In this document: piece by piece, positions 4,464 to 7,283 of the stretch
Position numbering within the stretch: the first letter of the stretch is position 1
Layout: every line of letters begins with the position of its first letter
Source of the DNA: an uncultured Oscillibacter sp.
GTDB lineage: Bacteria; Bacillota; Clostridia; Oscillospirales; Oscillospiraceae
Length of the DNA: 7,283 nucleotides
Assembly (NCBI GenBank): GCA_946494635.1
Contig: CAMMCS010000097.1
Span: 1 to 7,283 of the forward strand
Reading direction: 5' to 3'
Program-made: the position numbers and the translations under genes
The notes under the pieces: generated by a model
What the model saw: only the letters and a program-made list of their open reading frames with translations
The model's database searches: none
Told to the model about the DNA's origin: nothing

Positions 4464-6932
4464 ATGGAAAACCATCCCAAAAGAAAGAGTGACGCCGCCC
4501 GGCGGGCCAACCAGGTGATCCGCCGCCGGACCATGCTGGTCATGCTGCTGCTGGGCGTGGTGTCCTTCACCGTGCTGTTCTGGAAGCTGTATGACCTGCA
4601 GGTGGTCCAGCACGACGAGCTCAAGGCCCTGGCGGTGGGCCAGCAGACCGACAGCGCGGTCATCAGCGCGTCCCGGGGCACGATCTACGACCGGAACGGG
4701 GAGATCATGGCCATCTCCTACGCCACGGAGACGGTGTTCATTGACCCGGACCGGATCGAGAAATTTGTGGCCAGCCAGGAGGAGAGCATCGCCGCGGCGG
4801 CGAAAAAGGCCGCGGAAAACGGCGAGACCTATACGCCGCCGGAGGTGCTGGACCAGGCGTGCATCGCCCGGGGCCTCAGCCGGATCCTGGAGGTGGATGA
4901 GGAGGACATCCTGGCCCGCATGGAGCGGACCTACTCCCAGCATGAGAACATCAAGGAAAAGGTGGACCAGGACGTGGCCGACGAGGTCCGCCGGTTCATC
5001 AACGGCGAGATCGACGAGGAGGGCAACCAGCTCACCACCACGGACGCCGACGGCAACACCGTCCTGATCTCCACCGGCGGCCGGCCCACCACCCTCCAGG
5101 GCATCCATCTGACGCCGGACACCAAGCGGCTGTATCCCTTCGGCTCCCTGGCGGGCAATGTGCTGGGCTTCGTCAACGCCACAGGCGCCGGCGCCTACGG
5201 CCTGGAGGCCGCCTATGACGACGTGCTCCAGGGCAGCAGCGGCCTGACCATCACCGCCACGGACGTGAACGGCACGCCCCTGCTGTACAACTACGAGCAG
5301 TATTACGACGCAGAAAACGGCAGCAGCCTGGTGCTGACCCTAGACACCAACGTCCAGTACTACCTGGAAAAGGGCCTGGAGAGCATGCTGGATAAATACG
5401 ACGCCGCCAACGGCGGCACCGGCATCGTCATGAACGCCAAGACCGGCGCCATCCTGGGCATGGCCACCTATCCCAACTATGACCCCGGCGATTACAGCAC
5501 CATCCTGGACGAGACGCTCCAGGCGCAGCTGGACGCCGACCTGGCGGAGATCCAGCAGAACCGGAGCTCCTATGAGTCGGAGGAGGCGTACAGCCAGGCG
5601 CTGTCCGACGCCAGGATCAACGCCCAGTACAAACAGTGGCGGAACAAGTGCTATCAGGACACCTATGAGCCCGGCTCCACCTACAAGCCCATCACCCTGG
5701 CCATGGCCCTGGAGGAGGGGACGGTGAGCATGAACTCCACCTTCAACTGCACCGGCTCCGTGGTGGTGGACGGGTGGACCATGCGCTGCTCCAAGCGGGG
5801 CGGCCACGGCCAGCAGATCCTGAAGGAGGCGGTGGGCAACTCCTGCAACCCGGCCTTCATCAACATCGGCCTGTCCGTGGGGAAGGACACCTACTACGAC
5901 TATCTGGAGTCCTTCGGCCTGAAGGAGGCCACCGGCATCGACCTGCCGGGCGAGCAGACCGGCATCTTCGCCAGCCGGGAGGCCTTCAAGTCCAACGACG
6001 TGACCCTGGCCTCCTACGCCTTCGGCCAGACCTTCAACGTCACGCCCCTGGAGCTGATCCGGGCCCAGGCGGCCACCATCAACGGCGGCTACCTGCTGAC
6101 CCCCTATCTGGTGGAGCAGGTGCTGGACGACGAGGGCAACATCATCAGCCAGCACGAGACCACCGCGGTGCGGCAGGTCATCAGCGAGGAGACCTCCGCC
6201 AAGGTGCGGGAGTGCCTGGAGTGGGTGGTCTCCGACGGCGGCGGCCGCAACGGCCAGGTGGCCGGCTACCGCATCGGCGGCAAGACCGGCACGGCGGATA
6301 AGACCGAGACCCGGGACACCACCCGGGAGGTGGTGGTCTCCTTCATGTGCTTTGCCCCGGCGGATGATCCGGAGATCATCATGCTGCTGACCATGGACAC
6401 CCCCAGCCGCACCACCGGCACCGCCGTGTACGGCGGCACCATGGTGGCCCCCGTGGCCAGCCAGATCATGAGCGAGATCCTGCCCCAGCTGGGCATTGAG
6501 CCGGACTACACCGCCGAGGAGCTGGTGGGCGCCGACACCACCGTGCCCAACCTGGTGGGCGAGACCCGGGAGGCCGCCGAGGACCGGCTGGAGAGCCTGG
6601 GCTTCTCCTTCCGCACTGTGGGCAACGGCGATACGGTCACGGACCAGACCCCGGCCGGCGGGGCCATCGTCCCCGGCAACGCCTCCATCATCCTGTACCT
6701 GGGGGAGGAGAAGCCGGATACCCTCTGCACGGTGCCGTCGGTGGTGGGGAAGAGCGCCTCGGAGGCCAACAAGGCCATCACCAACGCGGGCCTCATTATG
6801 AAGGTGACCGGCACCACCACCGCCAGCTCCGGAAACGTCTATGCCATCTCCCAGTCCATTGCCGCAGGCACGGAGGTGGAGGCGGGCACGGTGGTGACCG
6901 TCCGGTTCGGGGACAATTCCGTCCTGGACTGA
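4464..6932 (+). CDS. Class B penicillin-binding protein with two PASTA domains (SpoVD/FtsI type)
   Basis: This 822-residue transpeptidase cross-links peptidoglycan outside the membrane. It has a basic cytoplasmic start, a membrane anchor (about 24-43), a pedestal domain opening with S70-R-G-T-I-Y-D-R-N-G79, and a transpeptidase domain with S405-T-Y-K408 (active site), S460-C-N462 and K607-T-G-T610. Two PASTA domains follow (about 693-753 and 755-818). The ATG at 4464 follows AGGAGG (4449-4454) at nine bases; an upstream in-frame TTG at 4410 falls in the stem-loop and is rejected. Cysteines 442 and 461 lie 37 and 56 residues after the active serine, matching the redox-active Cys332/Cys351 pair of B. 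subtilis SpoVD (Ser294) as I recall it. This favours SpoVD, but as the only PBP between ftsL and murE it may serve division. It is longer than SpoVD (about 646 residues), partly through an extra hydrophilic stretch near 345-391. Confidence 0.95.
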   Translation: MENHPKRKSDAARRANQVIRRRTMLVMLLLGVVSFTVLFWKLYDLQVVQHDELKALAVGQQTDSAVISASRGTIYDRNGEIMAISYATETVFIDPDRIEKFVASQEESIAAAAKKAAENGETYTPPEVLDQACIARGLSRILEVDEEDILARMERTYSQHENIKEKVDQDVADEVRRFINGEIDEEGNQLTTTDADGNTVLISTGGRPTTLQGIHLTPDTKRLYPFGSLAGNVLGFVNATGAGAYGLEAAYDDVLQGSSGLTITATDVNGTPLLYNYEQYYDAENGSSLVLTLDTNVQYYLEKGLESMLDKYDAANGGTGIVMNAKTGAILGMATYPNYDPGDYSTILDETLQAQLDADLAEIQQNRSSYESEEAYSQALSDARINAQYKQWRNKCYQDTYEPGSTYKPITLAMALEEGTVSMNSTFNCTGSVVVDGWTMRCSKRGGHGQQILKEAVGNSCNPAFINIGLSVGKDTYYDYLESFGLKEATGIDLPGEQTGIFASREAFKSNDVTLASYAFGQTFNVTPLELIRAQAATINGGYLLTPYLVEQVLDDEGNIISQHETTAVRQVISEETSAKVRECLEWVVSDGGGRNGQVAGYRIGGKTGTADKTETRDTTREVVVSFMCFAPADDPEIIMLLTMDTPSRTTGTAVYGGTMVAPVASQIMSEILPQLGIEPDYTAEELVGADTTVPNLVGETREAAEDRLESLGFSFRTVGNGDTVTDQTPAGGAIVPGNASIILYLGEEKPDTLCTVPSVVGKSASEANKAITNAGLIMKVTGTTTASSGNVYAISQSIAAGTEVEAGTVVTVRFGDNSVLD

Positions 6933-6967
6933 GGGCAGATTCCGCATAGTTTTTGACACGTTTTCCC

Positions 6968-6997
6968 GTATATTTTGAAAAAGCTTCCGTTTATAAT
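6968..6997 (+). promoter_or_regulatory. Promoter-like element before murE, same design as at 4340-4369
   Basis: GTATATT (6968-6974) is followed after 17 bases by TATAAT (6992-6997). The core ATATTTTGA (6970-6978) and TATAATG (6992-6998) are identical to those before the PBP gene and have exactly the same 13-base gap. The sigma-A -35 at this spacing is poor; the arrangement again resembles sigma-E. A consensus TTGACA at 6953-6958 has no -10 at a usable distance. Transcription would start near 7004, about 45 bases before murE. Confidence 0.55.
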
Positions 6998-7048
6998 GAG
7001 GTGCGGCGCGCAGGACGTGCCAGACTGCACAAAAGGGGCGGAAACGAT

Positions 7049-7283
7049 ATGAAACTGAAAGACCTTCTGGCGGGGCTCACCCCCCTGTCCTCCACGGCGG
7101 ACCCGGAGACGGAGCTCGCCCGCATCAGCTATGACTCCCGGACCACGGCGCCCGGGGACGTGTTTGTGGCCATGACCGGCTTCGCCACCGACGGCCACGC
7201 CTACATCGGCAGGGCCGTGGCGGCGGGGGCCGCGGCGGTGGTGTGCGAGCGCGTCCCGGAGGACGCGGCCATCCCCTATGTCC
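7049..7283 (+). CDS. murE: UDP-N-acetylmuramoyl-tripeptide synthetase MurE, N-terminal part
   Basis: The ATG at 7049 opens 78 codons that run off the right edge. The start, MKLKDLLAGL, and the segments ARISYDSRTTAPGDVFVAM, GFATDGHAYI and AVAAGAAAVVCE fit the MurE N-terminal domain that binds the uracil nucleotide (Y-D-S-R followed by P-G-D). MurE adds the third amino acid, usually meso-diaminopimelate or lysine, to UDP-MurNAc-L-Ala-D-Glu in the cytoplasm; which one cannot be told because the specificity region is outside the window. The ribosome binding site AAAGGGG (7032-7037) lies 11 bases before the ATG, a little far. Its position after the PBP gene is the standard dcw order. A promoter-like element at 6968-6997 may give it its own transcript. 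Confidence 0.93.
   Translation, partial: MKLKDLLAGLTPLSSTADPETELARISYDSRTTAPGDVFVAMTGFATDGHAYIGRAVAAGAAAVVCERVPEDAAIPYV

Noticed and set aside
6953..6958. Consensus TTGACA before murE
   Set aside because: The TATAAT at 6992 is 33 bases away and nothing closer fits at 16-18 bases, so it is not counted as a -35.
5340..6959. Long minus-strand reading frame opposite the PBP gene
   Set aside because: Same kind of shadow: low-complexity G/H/V/L-rich translation, no ribosome binding site, and the plus strand has complete PBP motifs.
1..7283. Insertion sequences, CRISPR repeats, tRNA/rRNA genes, phage or defence genes
   Set aside because: None seen: no spaced direct-repeat array, no transposase-like protein and no tRNA cloverleaf noticed by eye on either strand.

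Overview
The window looks like chromosomal core DNA from a high-GC member of the Clostridia, most likely of the Oscillospiraceae/Flavonifractor type. This is inferred from GC-rich coding DNA with AT-rich promoters, strong AGGAGG-type ribosome binding sites, a clostridial neighbour set (Asp23-family gene, rsmD, coaD, a 'V-ATPase subunit H-like' coiled-coil gene) and a SpoVD-type PASTA penicillin-binding protein. No mobile element, CRISPR array, tRNA or rRNA was seen.

Layout. The left edge (1-82) carries the start of a minus-strand Asp23/Gls24-family gene. It is divergent from an rsmD-coaD-coiled-coil operon (338-1930), and the two sides have separate promoters in the AT-rich gap between them. 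rsmD and coaD are 4 bases apart, and coaD nearly abuts the next gene. A promoter with both hexamers at consensus lies inside the rsmD coding sequence and points at coaD. The operon ends at a strong terminator built on a 34-base perfect palindrome.

A 384-base intergenic region follows. It holds the terminator, a LexA-box-like dyad, an inverted repeat overlapping the mraZ -35, the mraZ promoter, and GTGGG repeats that may be MraZ autoregulatory boxes. The dcw (division and cell wall) cluster then runs mraZ, rsmH, an ftsL-like gene, a PASTA-containing class B penicillin-binding protein (SpoVD/FtsI type) and murE, which is cut by the right edge.

Functionally the left operon covers 16S rRNA G966 methylation, coenzyme A synthesis and an uncharacterised coiled-coil protein. 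The right cluster covers division control (MraZ), 16S rRNA C1402 methylation (RsmH), the divisome (FtsL-like), peptidoglycan cross-linking (PBP) and peptidoglycan precursor synthesis (MurE). Only one class B PBP sits between ftsL and murE, where Bacillus has pbpB and spoVD. Its cysteine spacing around the active site matches SpoVD.

The genes are ordinary housekeeping genes and I see no new multi-gene system. The most interesting signals are regulatory: a consensus promoter embedded in rsmD; the same promoter-like element (ATATTTTGA-N13-TATAATG) before both the PBP gene and murE, resembling sigma-E; the LexA-like box before mraZ; and several intercistronic stem-loops.
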